The notes beneath the pieces are model-generated. The model searched no databases. It was not told the origin of the DNA and saw only the letters and a list, made by a program, of their open reading frames with translations. Positions 31,105 to 38,859 of a stretch of DNA of 64,000 nt are shown one piece after another; the stretch's first letter is position 1, and every line of letters starts with the position of its first letter. This stretch comes from Amycolatopsis tolypomycina (GTDB lineage: Bacteria > Actinomycetota > Actinomycetes > Mycobacteriales > Pseudonocardiaceae): NCBI RefSeq assembly GCF_900105945.1, contig NZ_FNSO01000004.1:1116001-1180000 (forward strand). The letters run 5' to 3'. A program made the translations under genes and the position numbers.

Positions 31105-34100
31105 ATGAGCAGCGAGCTGTACCGCCCCGTGCACCCCGTCCGGTTCGTCACCGCGTCGAGCCTCTTCGACGGCCACGACGCATCGATCAACATCATGCGG
31201 CGGATCCTGCAGTCGCAGGGCGCGGAGGTCGTCCACCTCGGCCACAACCGGTCGGTCGACGAGGTCGCCACCGCGGCCATCGCCGAGGACGTCCAGGGTG
31301 TCGCCATCTCTGCTTACCAGGGCGGGCACGTCGAGTACTTCTCCTACCTGGTGGAGCTGCTGCGCGAGCGCGGCGCCGGGCACATCAAGGTCTTCGGCGG
31401 CGGGGGCGGGGTGATCGTGCGCGAGGAGATCGAGCTGCTGCACTCGCGCGGCGTCGCCCGCATCTTCTCGCCCGAGGACGGCTACGAGATGGGCCTGCCG
31501 GGCATGATCAACTTCATGGTCAAGGCCTGCGACGTCGACCTGGCGGCCGAGGCCCCCGCGCTGGACAAGGTGCTCTCCGGGGACGTCGCCGCGCTGTCGC
31601 GGGTCATCACCCAGCTGCAGGCTTCGACGCTGCCCGGTGAACTGCTGAGCGGCATCACCGAGGCCGCGGGCAAGCGCGCCGTGCCGGTGCTCGGTATCAC
31701 CGGCACCGGCGGCTCGGGCAAGTCGTCGCTCACCGACGAGCTGATCCGCCGCTTCCGCCTCGACCAGGAGGACAAGCTGCGGATCGCGGTGCTCGCCGTC
31801 GACCCGTCGCGGCGCAAGGGCGGCGGCGCGCTGCTCGGCGACCGCATCCGGATGAACTGCCTCGACGGCTCGCCGGTGTACTTCCGCTCGCTGGCCACGC
31901 GCACGACGTCGGGGGAGATCCCGGCCGGGCTGAGCGAGTCGATCCTGGCCTGCAAGGCCGCCGGGTTCGACCTGGTGATCGTCGAGACGCCGGGCATCGG
32001 CCAGGGCGACGCCGGGATCGTCGACTTCGTGGACGAGTCGCTGTACGTGATGACGCCGGAGTTCGGCGCCGCGTCGCAGCTGGAGAAGATCGACATGCTC
32101 GACTTCGCCGACGTCGTCGCGATCAACAAGTTCGAGCGCCGCGGCGCCGAGGACGCCCGCCGCGACGTCGCGCGCCAGCTCGTGCGCAACCGGGAAGCCT
32201 TCTCGTCTTCGCCGGAGGACATGCCGGTGTACGGCACGAGCGCGGCGAAGTTCAACGACGACGGCGTCACCGCGCTGTACCAGCACCTGCGCGGCATGCT
32301 CGCCGAGCGCGGCCTGACCGTCTCGGCCGGTACGCTGCCCCGCGTGGAAGGCAAGGTATCCACGGACGCGTCGACGATCATCCCGGGCAACCGGTCGCGG
32401 TACCTGGCCGAGATCTCCGAGACCGTGCGCGGTTACCACGCGAAGACGCAAGCGCAGGTGGCCGCGGTCCGCAAGCGCGAGGCACTGGCCCTGGCACGCG
32501 CCGAACTGTCCAAGGTGGACGCTTCGACCGACGCGCTGGACGGCCTGCTCGCCGCGGCCGAGTCCGATGTGGACGGCGAGTCGACAAAGCTCCTCGAGCG
32601 GTTCACGGCGCTGGCCGAGGAGTACCGCCAGGACGAGCTGGTCGTCAAGATCCGCGACAAGGAGCTGCGCACCCAGCTGTGGCGCGACACGCTGTCGGGC
32701 AACCGGATCCCGCGCGTCGCCCTGCCGCGGTACGCCGAGTCCGGCGAGCTGCTGTCGTTCCTGCGCCGCGAGAACCTGCCGGGCTACTTCCCGTACACCG
32801 CGGGCGTCTTCCCGTTCAAGCGCGACGGCGAGGACCCGGCGCGGATGTTCGCCGGCGAGGGTGACGCGTTCCGCACCAACCGCCGCTTCAAGCTGTTGTC
32901 GGCCGACTCGGAGGCCAAGCGGCTCTCGACGGCGTTCGACTCGGTCACGCTCTACGGCCACGACCCCGACACCCGCCCCGACATCTACGGCAAGGTCGGC
33001 ACGTCGGGCGTGTCCATCGCGACGCTCGACGACATGAAGGTGCTCTACGACGGCTTCGACCTGACCGCGCCGAACACGTCGGTGTCGATGACCATCAACG
33101 GCCCGGCGCCGACGATCCTCGCCTTCTTCCTCAACACGGCGATCGACCAGAAGCTGACGGCGTTCCGCGAGGAGCACGGTCGCGAGCCGTCCGACGCCGA
33201 GGCCGCCGAGCTGCGCGAGTGGGTGCTGCGCAACGTCCGTGGCACGGTGCAGGCCGACATCCTCAAGGAGGACCAGGGCCAGAACACCTGCATCTTCTCC
33301 ACCGAGTTCAGCCTCCGGATGATGGCCGACATCCAGGAGTGGTTCATCGAGCACGGCGTGCGGAACTTCTACTCGGTGTCGATTTCCGGCTACCACATCG
33401 CCGAGGCCGGGGCGAACCCGATCTCGCAGCTGGCGTTCACGCTGTCCAACGGCTTCACCTACGTCGAGTCGTACCTGGCCCGCGGCATGGACATCGACGA
33501 CTTCGCGCCGAACCTGTCGTTCTTCTTCTCCAACGGCATGGACGCGGAGTACTCGGTGCTCGGCCGGGTGGCGCGGCGGATCTGGGCCGTGGCCATGCGC
33601 GAGCGCTACGGCGCGAACGAGCGGTCGCAGAAGCTCAAGTACCACGTGCAGACGTCCGGCCGGTCGCTGCACGCGCAGGAGATGAGCTTCAACGACATCC
33701 GCACCACGCTGCAGGCGCTCTGCGCGCTGTACGACAACGCGAACTCCCTGCACACCAACGCGTTCGACGAGGCGATCACGACGCCGTCGGAGTCGTCGGT
33801 GCGCCGCGCGATGGCCATCCAGATGATCATCAACAAGGAGTGGGGCCTGTCGAAGAACGAGAACCCGCTGCAGGGTTCGTTCGTCATCGACGAGCTGACC
33901 GACCTGGTCGAGGAGGCCGTGCTGGCCGAGTTCGACCGGATTTCCGAGCGCGGCGGCGTGCTCGGCGCGATGGAGACCGGCTACCAGCGCGGCAAGATCC
34001 AGGACGAGTCGATCCTGTACGAGCGCAAGAAGCACGACGGCTCGCTGCCGATCATCGGCGTCAACACGTTCCGCAACCCGCACGCGGGCGAGGAGGACGT

Positions 34101-34338
34101 CGAGGTCGAGCTGGCCCGCGCGACGGAGGACGAGAAGAAGTCCCAGCTGGACCGTCTCGCGGACTTCCAGCACCGCCACCACGAGGAGGCCCAGCAGGCC
34201 CTGAAGGCCCTGCGCGAGGCAGCCACCCGCGGCGGCAACCTGTTCGGGGTGCTGGTGGACGCCGCGCGGGTGTGCTCGCTCGGTCAGATCACGGAGGCGT
34301 TCTTCGAGGTCGGCGGCCAGTACCGGCGCAACGTCTAG
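31105..34338 (+). CDS. icmF: Fused isobutyryl-CoA mutase IcmF
   Basis: A 1077-residue adenosylcobalamin enzyme that interconverts isobutyryl-CoA and n-butyryl-CoA (some relatives also pivalyl-CoA). It joins three parts. Residues 1-~150 are a B12-binding domain with DGHDAS, which carries the cobalt-ligand His. Residues ~190-420 are a MeaB-like GTPase chaperone (GTGGSGKSS, INKFE). A long mutase barrel runs from ~555, with YTAGVFPFKRDGEDPARMF. The missing Tyr-Arg substrate pair of methylmalonyl-CoA mutase and this Phe-bearing loop support the isobutyryl type. The start is ATG 31105; GGAG is only two bases away, so translation may be weak or the start slightly off. Confidence 0.93.
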   Translation: MSSELYRPVHPVRFVTASSLFDGHDASINIMRRILQSQGAEVVHLGHNRSVDEVATAAIAEDVQGVAISAYQGGHVEYFSYLVELLRERGAGHIKVFGGGGGVIVREEIELLHSRGVARIFSPEDGYEMGLPGMINFMVKACDVDLAAEAPALDKVLSGDVAALSRVITQLQASTLPGELLSGITEAAGKRAVPVLGITGTGGSGKSSLTDELIRRFRLDQEDKLRIAVLAVDPSRRKGGGALLGDRIRMNCLDGSPVYFRSLATRTTSGEIPAGLSESILACKAAGFDLVIVETPGIGQGDAGIVDFVDESLYVMTPEFGAASQLEKIDMLDFADVVAINKFERRGAEDARRDVARQLVRNREAFSSSPEDMPVYGTSAAKFNDDGVTALYQHLRGMLAERGLTVSAGTLPRVEGKVSTDASTIIPGNRSRYLAEISETVRGYHAKTQAQVAAVRKREALALARAELSKVDASTDALDGLLAAAESDVDGESTKLLERFTALAEEYRQDELVVKIRDKELRTQLWRDTLSGNRIPRVALPRYAESGELLSFLRRENLPGYFPYTAGVFPFKRDGEDPARMFAGEGDAFRTNRRFKLLSADSEAKRLSTAFDSVTLYGHDPDTRPDIYGKVGTSGVSIATLDDMKVLYDGFDLTAPNTSVSMTINGPAPTILAFFLNTAIDQKLTAFREEHGREPSDAEAAELREWVLRNVRGTVQADILKEDQGQNTCIFSTEFSLRMMADIQEWFIEHGVRNFYSVSISGYHIAEAGANPISQLAFTLSNGFTYVESYLARGMDIDDFAPNLSFFFSNGMDAEYSVLGRVARRIWAVAMRERYGANERSQKLKYHVQTSGRSLHAQEMSFNDIRTTLQALCALYDNANSLHTNAFDEAITTPSESSVRRAMAIQMIINKEWGLSKNENPLQGSFVIDELTDLVEEAVLAEFDRISERGGVLGAMETGYQRGKIQDESILYERKKHDGSLPIIGVNTFRNPHAGEEDVEVELARATEDEKKSQLDRLADFQHRHHEEAQQALKALREAATRGGNLFGVLVDAARVCSLGQITEAFFEVGGQYRRNV

Positions 34339-35018
34339 CGGCGCACCGCGCTCAGCCGCCAGACCGGGACCAGGACACGGCCGTCGGCATCGGTGCCCAG
34401 CCGGTCCAGCTCGGCCGGATCCTGGTCCAGGATCGCCCGGACGCTCTGCCGCAGCTCTTCCGCCGTCATCGACGTCGTGTAGAGCGTCGGTTCGAGCGTC
34501 TCGATCGTCCAGTCCTTCCCGACGGTCTCGCGCAGGTCGGCCTCGCTGATCAGGTACGGCGCCGGGAAGCCCGCCGGCATGTCCGTCGAGAAGGCGAACA
34601 GGTGCAGCCGCGCGCCCGGGCGCGTCGCCCGCGTCAGCGCGTCGAGGTACTGACGCCGCTGGTCCTCGCTCAGGCAGTGGTACAGCGCGCTGTCGAGGAC
34701 CGTGTCGAAGCGGCCTTCGTAGCCTTCGAGCTTCGTCGCGTCGGCCACGGCGAAGGTGACGCCCGGCGCGCGTTCACGAGCCTGCTCGATCGCCGACGGC
34801 GCGCCGTCCAGGCCGGTGACCCGCAGGCCGCGCGAGGCGAGGAACGCGGAGTTGTCACCCAGGCCGCAGCCGATGTCGAGCACTTCGCCGGTGAACGCGC
34901 CGGCGTCGGCCAGCGCGACGACCGCGGGCTGTGGCGCGCCGAGGTCCCACGGCATCTTCCGGCCCATCGGGGTGGCGCCCTGGTAGAGATCCTCGAAGTC
35001 GACGTCCCGCACGTCCAT
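34335..35018 (-). CDS. Class I SAM-dependent methyltransferase
   Basis: A 227-residue enzyme with the SAM-binding motif VLDIGCGLGDNSAFLA near residue 48, then GLDGAPSAIEQARE, the acidic VADATKLEG loop and the FDTVLDSALYHCL motif. It resembles small-molecule or thiol methyltransferases of the methyltransf_25/TehB type. The substrate is unknown. ATG 35018 has AAGGGGG nearby; the longer open frame upstream is not family-like. It overlaps the convergent icmF end by 4 bp. Confidence 0.88.
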   Translation of the reverse strand: MDVRDVDFEDLYQGATPMGRKMPWDLGAPQPAVVALADAGAFTGEVLDIGCGLGDNSAFLASRGLRVTGLDGAPSAIEQARERAPGVTFAVADATKLEGYEGRFDTVLDSALYHCLSEDQRRQYLDALTRATRPGARLHLFAFSTDMPAGFPAPYLISEADLRETVGKDWTIETLEPTLYTTSMTAEELRQSVRAILDQDPAELDRLGTDADGRVLVPVWRLSAVRR

Positions 35019-35095
35019 GACTACCCCCTTATTCAACGTATGATGAGATGACTCCATCGTGCACCCGCTGTCAACCCGGTGGTAGTCCTGGAGGC

Positions 35096-35926
35096 ATGAA
35101 ATTCGGGATCTCCACATTCGTCACCGACGAGGGCATCCGCCCGGACGTGCTGGGCGCGGCCCTGGAAGAACGCGGCTTCGATTCGCTGTGGCTGGCCGAG
35201 CACTCGCACATCCCGGTGAGCCGGGAAAGCCCGTACCCGGGCGGCGGCGAGCTGCCGCGCGTGTACTACCGCACGCTCGATCCGTTCGTGGCGCTCACCG
35301 CCGCGGCGACGGCGACGTCGGAGCTGCTGCTCGGCACCGGCATCGCCCTGCTGATCCAGCGCGACCTGATCCACACGGCCAAGGAGGTCGCCTCCCTGGA
35401 CCTGATCTCCGACGGCCGCGCGCTGTTCGGCGTCGGCGTCGGCTGGAACCGGGAGGAGATGCGCAACCACGGCACCGACCCGAAGACGCGCGGTGCCCTG
35501 ATCGACGAGCAGCTGGCCGCGCTGAAGGAGATCTGGACCAAGGACGAGGCCGAATTCCACGGCGAGCACATCGACCTCGACCCGATCTTCAGCTGGCCGA
35601 AGCCGGTGCAGAAGCCGCACGTCCCGATCTACATCGGCGGCGAGAGCGAAGCGGCCCTGAACCGCCTGGCCAAGTACGGCGACGGCTGGCTGCTTCGCGG
35701 CTACACGAAGTACCAGGAGGCCCAGCGCGTCCGCGGCTGGCTGGCGGACCAGGGCCGCGAAGACGTGCAGTTCGCGGTCTTCGGCGGCCCGACGATCCCG
35801 AAGGTGATCGACGGCTTCCGTGAGGCCGGCGTCGAGCGGTACACGTTCCTGCTGGACACGCTGCCGGAGGCGGAGACGCTCAAGGCCCTCGACGAGCTGG
35901 CCGAGGTGGCCGCGGCGCACCCCTGA
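35096..35926 (+). CDS. LLM-class F420-dependent oxidoreductase
   Basis: A 276-residue luciferase-like TIM barrel. It opens with MKFGISTFVTDEGIRPD and shows GFDSLWLAEHSHIPVS, the LLLGTGIALLIQRDLIHTAK strand and the FGVGVGWNREEMRNHG loop. The C-terminal HVPIYIGGESEAALNRLAKY matches the TIGR03619 group of probable F420-dependent enzymes. The substrate is unknown. Its position beside kstR raises the chance of a role in sterol or lipid redox chemistry, but no KstR box precedes it. The Shine-Dalgarno GGAGG is only one base from the ATG. Confidence 0.88.
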   Translation: MKFGISTFVTDEGIRPDVLGAALEERGFDSLWLAEHSHIPVSRESPYPGGGELPRVYYRTLDPFVALTAAATATSELLLGTGIALLIQRDLIHTAKEVASLDLISDGRALFGVGVGWNREEMRNHGTDPKTRGALIDEQLAALKEIWTKDEAEFHGEHIDLDPIFSWPKPVQKPHVPIYIGGESEAALNRLAKYGDGWLLRGYTKYQEAQRVRGWLADQGREDVQFAVFGGPTIPKVIDGFREAGVERYTFLLDTLPEAETLKALDELAEVAAAHP

Positions 35927-35934
35927 GGCGGCGG

Positions 35935-36561
35935 CTACTTGTCCAGCAGCAGGTGAACCGACAGTTCGAGGCGGTTCGCGACGTCGGCCGCCGAGGCGCG
36001 GCGGGTCACCCAGGCCACCAGGTTGGCCATCCAGACGTCCGCGACGACGTGGAAGATGTCGCGGTCCGCCTCGGTCGGCTCGGCGATGCCCATCGCCTTG
36101 GCGAACATGTTCTCCATCAGCCGCCCGACCTGCTCGACCTCGGCGGCGGCGGAGGTGTCGGCGAACATGAACGCGCGCACCATCGCCTCGGTGAGGTGCG
36201 GGTCGCGCTGCATCATGCGGGTGTTGCGGCCGAGCACGAACATCAGCCGCTCGGCGGGCGTCTCGCCCGGGATGGCCTGGCGCTCCAGCTTCTCCTGCGC
36301 GCGCTCGAACTCGCGGGCCAGCCCCGAGACGAGCAGGTGGATCTTCGAGGGGAAGTACCGGTACAGCGTGCCGAGGGCGACGTCGGCCTTCTCGGCGACG
36401 GCGCGCATCTGGACGGCGTCGTAACCGCCCTTCGAGGCGAGCGCGAGGGTGGCGTCGATGATCCGGCGGCGGCGGTCGCGCTGGGCGGCCGAGCCGAGTT
36501 CGTCGGCCCCGATCGCGCTCAGGCCGTTGCCGCGGGCCTTGGTCTTGCCTGGCATCGGCAT
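35935..36561 (-). CDS. kstR: KstR, TetR-type repressor of cholesterol catabolism
   Basis: A 208-residue repressor closely resembling M. tuberculosis KstR (Rv3574). It shows ELGSAAQRDRRRRIIDATLA, then ASKGGYDAVQMRAVAEKADV and LGTLYRYFPSKIHLLVSGLA in the HTH. Its C-terminal domain has DPHLTEAMVRAFMFADTSAA and the VWMANLVAWVTRRASAADVA segment. KstR is released from DNA by 3-oxo-4-cholestenoyl-CoA type thioesters. ATG 36561 has AAGGA nine bases ahead. Two KstR-type boxes lie in the divergent region with fadE34, as in mycobacteria, where kstR and fadE34 are also neighbours. It is the probable controller of the 47-63 kb island. Confidence 0.93.
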   Translation of the reverse strand: MPMPGKTKARGNGLSAIGADELGSAAQRDRRRRIIDATLALASKGGYDAVQMRAVAEKADVALGTLYRYFPSKIHLLVSGLAREFERAQEKLERQAIPGETPAERLMFVLGRNTRMMQRDPHLTEAMVRAFMFADTSAAAEVEQVGRLMENMFAKAMGIAEPTEADRDIFHVVADVWMANLVAWVTRRASAADVANRLELSVHLLLDK

Positions 36562-36573
36562 TCCCCTGTCCTT

Positions 36574-36587
36574 CGGAACTTGTTCCA
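36574..36587. promoter_or_regulatory. KstR box at kstR
   Basis: CGGAACTTGTTCCA, with the AACNNGTT core at 36577-36584, ends 13 bp before the kstR start. Matches the described KstR operator pattern and fits autoregulation. Confidence 0.7.
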
Positions 36588-36650
36588 GTTCAGGACGTAG
36601 ATTACCTGTCCTGGCGAACCTCGCGACAATTGACCCACTGGCCGGAAAAC

Positions 36651-36664
36651 TATAACACGTTCTA
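36651..36664. promoter_or_regulatory. KstR box at fadE34
   Basis: TATAACACGTTCTA, close to the KstR consensus (TNGAACNNGTTCTA-like), 39 bp before the fadE34 start. Confidence 0.75.
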
Positions 36665-36702
36665 CACTTGCGAGTAGTGTCCGTCACCCGCGAGGAGGCC
36701 CC

Positions 36703-38757
36703 ATGCCGGTCGCGCTCACCGAGGAACAGCTCGCGCTGGCCGAGGCGATCCACGCCTGGTCCGCGGCGCACCACCCGCGAGCGGCGGTCCGCGCGGCGGA
36801 AACCGGGGCCGGCGCGGGCATTCCCGCGGGCTTCGCCGGGATCGGCCTCTTCGGCGTCGCGCTGCCCGAGGCGGCGGGCGGGGCCGGCGGCAGTGTCGCC
36901 GACCTCGCCGCCGGGCTCGCCGCGGCGGCGGAGGAACTCGTTCCCGGTCCGGTGCTGGGCACCGCGCTCGCCGGCCTCCTGCTCGCCGACGTCCCCGACG
37001 CGAAGGAGCTCCTCCCGGCCCTCGCCGAGGGCGAAGCCACCGTCGCCGTGCTGCTCGACGCCGTGTCCCTCGAGGACGGCGTCAGCGGGCCCGTGCCCGG
37101 GGCGCACCCGGGCGCCTGGCTGCTGGTCCCGGTCGACGGCGGCCACGTCCTGCTCGCGCCCGGCACGCCCGGCGTGACCGTCGAGCCCCTCGCCGCGTTC
37201 GACTTCTCGCGCCCGCTGGCGCGCATCCGGTTCTCGGGCGTCCGTGCCGACGTGCTCACCTTGCCGGCGGTGGACTCGGTGGCCGCGACCCTGGCCGCGG
37301 CCGAGGCGGCGGGCGTGGCGCGGCGGTGCCTGACCGTCGCCGTCGAGTACGCCGGGGTCCGCGAGCAGTTCGGCAAGCCCATCGGGGCGTTCCAGGCGAT
37401 CAAGCACCTGTGCGCCGAGATGCTGTGCCGCGCCGAAGCCGCCGAAGCGCTGGCCTGGGACGCCGCTTCCGGGCAGCACCCGCTTTCGGTGGCGAGCGCG
37501 GCCGTCGTCGCCCTCGACGCGGCCGTCGCCAACGCCAAGGACTGCGTCCAGGTCCTCGGCGGGATCGGGTTCACCTGGGAGCACGACGCGCACCTGTACC
37601 TGCGCCGGGCCGTGGCCCTGCGGCAGTGGCTCGGCGGGGCGTGGCGGCGGCGGGCGGCGGCGCTGGCGCTGTCGGGGACCGAGCGCGCCTTGGGCATCGA
37701 CGTCGGTGACGACCCTGCGCTGCGCGAAGAGGTCGCGCGGATCGCCGCGCTGCCTGCTTCGGAACAGCGGATCGCCTTGGCCGACGCCGGTCTGCTGACG
37801 CCGCACTGGCCGGCGCCCTACGGCCGCGGTGCCGATGCCGCGGAGCAGTTGCGGATCGACTTCGCGCTGGCGTCCGCCGGGGTCCGCCGCCCGGACCTGG
37901 TGATCGGCGCCTGGGCGGTGCCGACGATCCTCGAGCACGGCAGCGACGAGCAGCGCGACCGGTTCGCCCGGCCCACCCTGCGCGGCGAGCTCACGTGGTG
38001 CCAGCTGTTCAGCGAGCCCGGCGCCGGCTCCGACCTGGCGTCGCTGCGGACGACGGCCCGGCGCGTCGACGGCGGCTGGCGGCTGTCCGGGCAGAAGGTG
38101 TGGACGTCGCTGGCCCGCGAAGCCGACTGGGGCATCTGCCTGGCCCGCACCGACCCGGACGTGCCCAAGCACAAGGGCATCACGTACTTCCTGGTCGACA
38201 TGCGTGCCGCCGGTATCACGACGCGGCCGCTGCGCGAGATCACCGGCGAGGCGGTGTTCAACGAGGTGTTCCTCGACGACGTGTTCGTGCCGGACACCGA
38301 CGTCGTCGGCCCGCCCGGCGGCGGCTGGCGGCTCGCGCGGACGACGCTGGCCAACGAGCGGGTCGCCATCGGCAGCGGCTCGGCGGTCGGCGAGAGCGTG
38401 CAGACACTCGTGTCCACTTTGGACGCAGCCGCACTGGACGACGTCGCGCTGGACCGCCTGGGCGCGCTGGTGGCCGACGGCGTCGCGGGCTCGGTCCTGG
38501 ACCTGCGCGCGGCGTTGCGCCGGCTCGGCGGCCAGGACCCGGGCGCCGAGTCGAGCGTCCGGAAACTGCTCGGCGTCCAGCACCGCCAGGACGTGGCCGA
38601 GTTCGCGCTGACGCTGGCCGGCCCGGCCGCCCTGCTCGCCGACGGCCCGGCCCAGCACGAGTTCCTGCTGACCCGCTGCCTGTCGATCGCGGGCGGCACG
38701 ACGCAGGTCCTGCGGTCCCTCACGGCCGAACGCCTGCTGGGCCTGCCCCGCGGCTGA
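36703..38757 (+). CDS. fadE34: Double-domain acyl-CoA dehydrogenase FadE34/ChsE3
   Basis: A 684-residue fusion of two acyl-CoA dehydrogenase domains (about 1-325 and 340-684). The N-terminal half has the YAGVREQFGKPIGAFQAIKH helix and QVLGGIGFTWEHDAH. The C-terminal half has QLFSEPGAGSDLASLRTTAR, GQKVWTSLAREADWG and the SIAGGTTQVLRSLTAERLLG end. The same architecture and the kstR neighbour are known for M. tuberculosis FadE34 (ChsE3), which dehydrogenates the C5 side-chain CoA ester during sterol side-chain oxidation. It is divergent from kstR with two KstR boxes between them. GAGGAGG stands four bases before ATG 36703. Confidence 0.88.
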   Translation: MPVALTEEQLALAEAIHAWSAAHHPRAAVRAAETGAGAGIPAGFAGIGLFGVALPEAAGGAGGSVADLAAGLAAAAEELVPGPVLGTALAGLLLADVPDAKELLPALAEGEATVAVLLDAVSLEDGVSGPVPGAHPGAWLLVPVDGGHVLLAPGTPGVTVEPLAAFDFSRPLARIRFSGVRADVLTLPAVDSVAATLAAAEAAGVARRCLTVAVEYAGVREQFGKPIGAFQAIKHLCAEMLCRAEAAEALAWDAASGQHPLSVASAAVVALDAAVANAKDCVQVLGGIGFTWEHDAHLYLRRAVALRQWLGGAWRRRAAALALSGTERALGIDVGDDPALREEVARIAALPASEQRIALADAGLLTPHWPAPYGRGADAAEQLRIDFALASAGVRRPDLVIGAWAVPTILEHGSDEQRDRFARPTLRGELTWCQLFSEPGAGSDLASLRTTARRVDGGWRLSGQKVWTSLAREADWGICLARTDPDVPKHKGITYFLVDMRAAGITTRPLREITGEAVFNEVFLDDVFVPDTDVVGPPGGGWRLARTTLANERVAIGSGSAVGESVQTLVSTLDAAALDDVALDRLGALVADGVAGSVLDLRAALRRLGGQDPGAESSVRKLLGVQHRQDVAEFALTLAGPAALLADGPAQHEFLLTRCLSIAGGTTQVLRSLTAERLLGLPRG

Positions 38758-38859
38758 TGCCCCTCGGCGCACGGGTGGGTTGCGTTGCGCAACGGTGCGA
38801 ACGGTCCGTTCGCGCCGCCGAGGGCAAAACTGTCGGGGTCGTGTTCTAGCGTTGCGGTC

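Noticed and set aside
30979..34182. A minus-strand open frame of over 1000 codons opposite icmF
   Set aside because: Antisense shadow of a very GC-rich gene; the composition is Val/Asp/Arg/His-heavy and no domain is visible.
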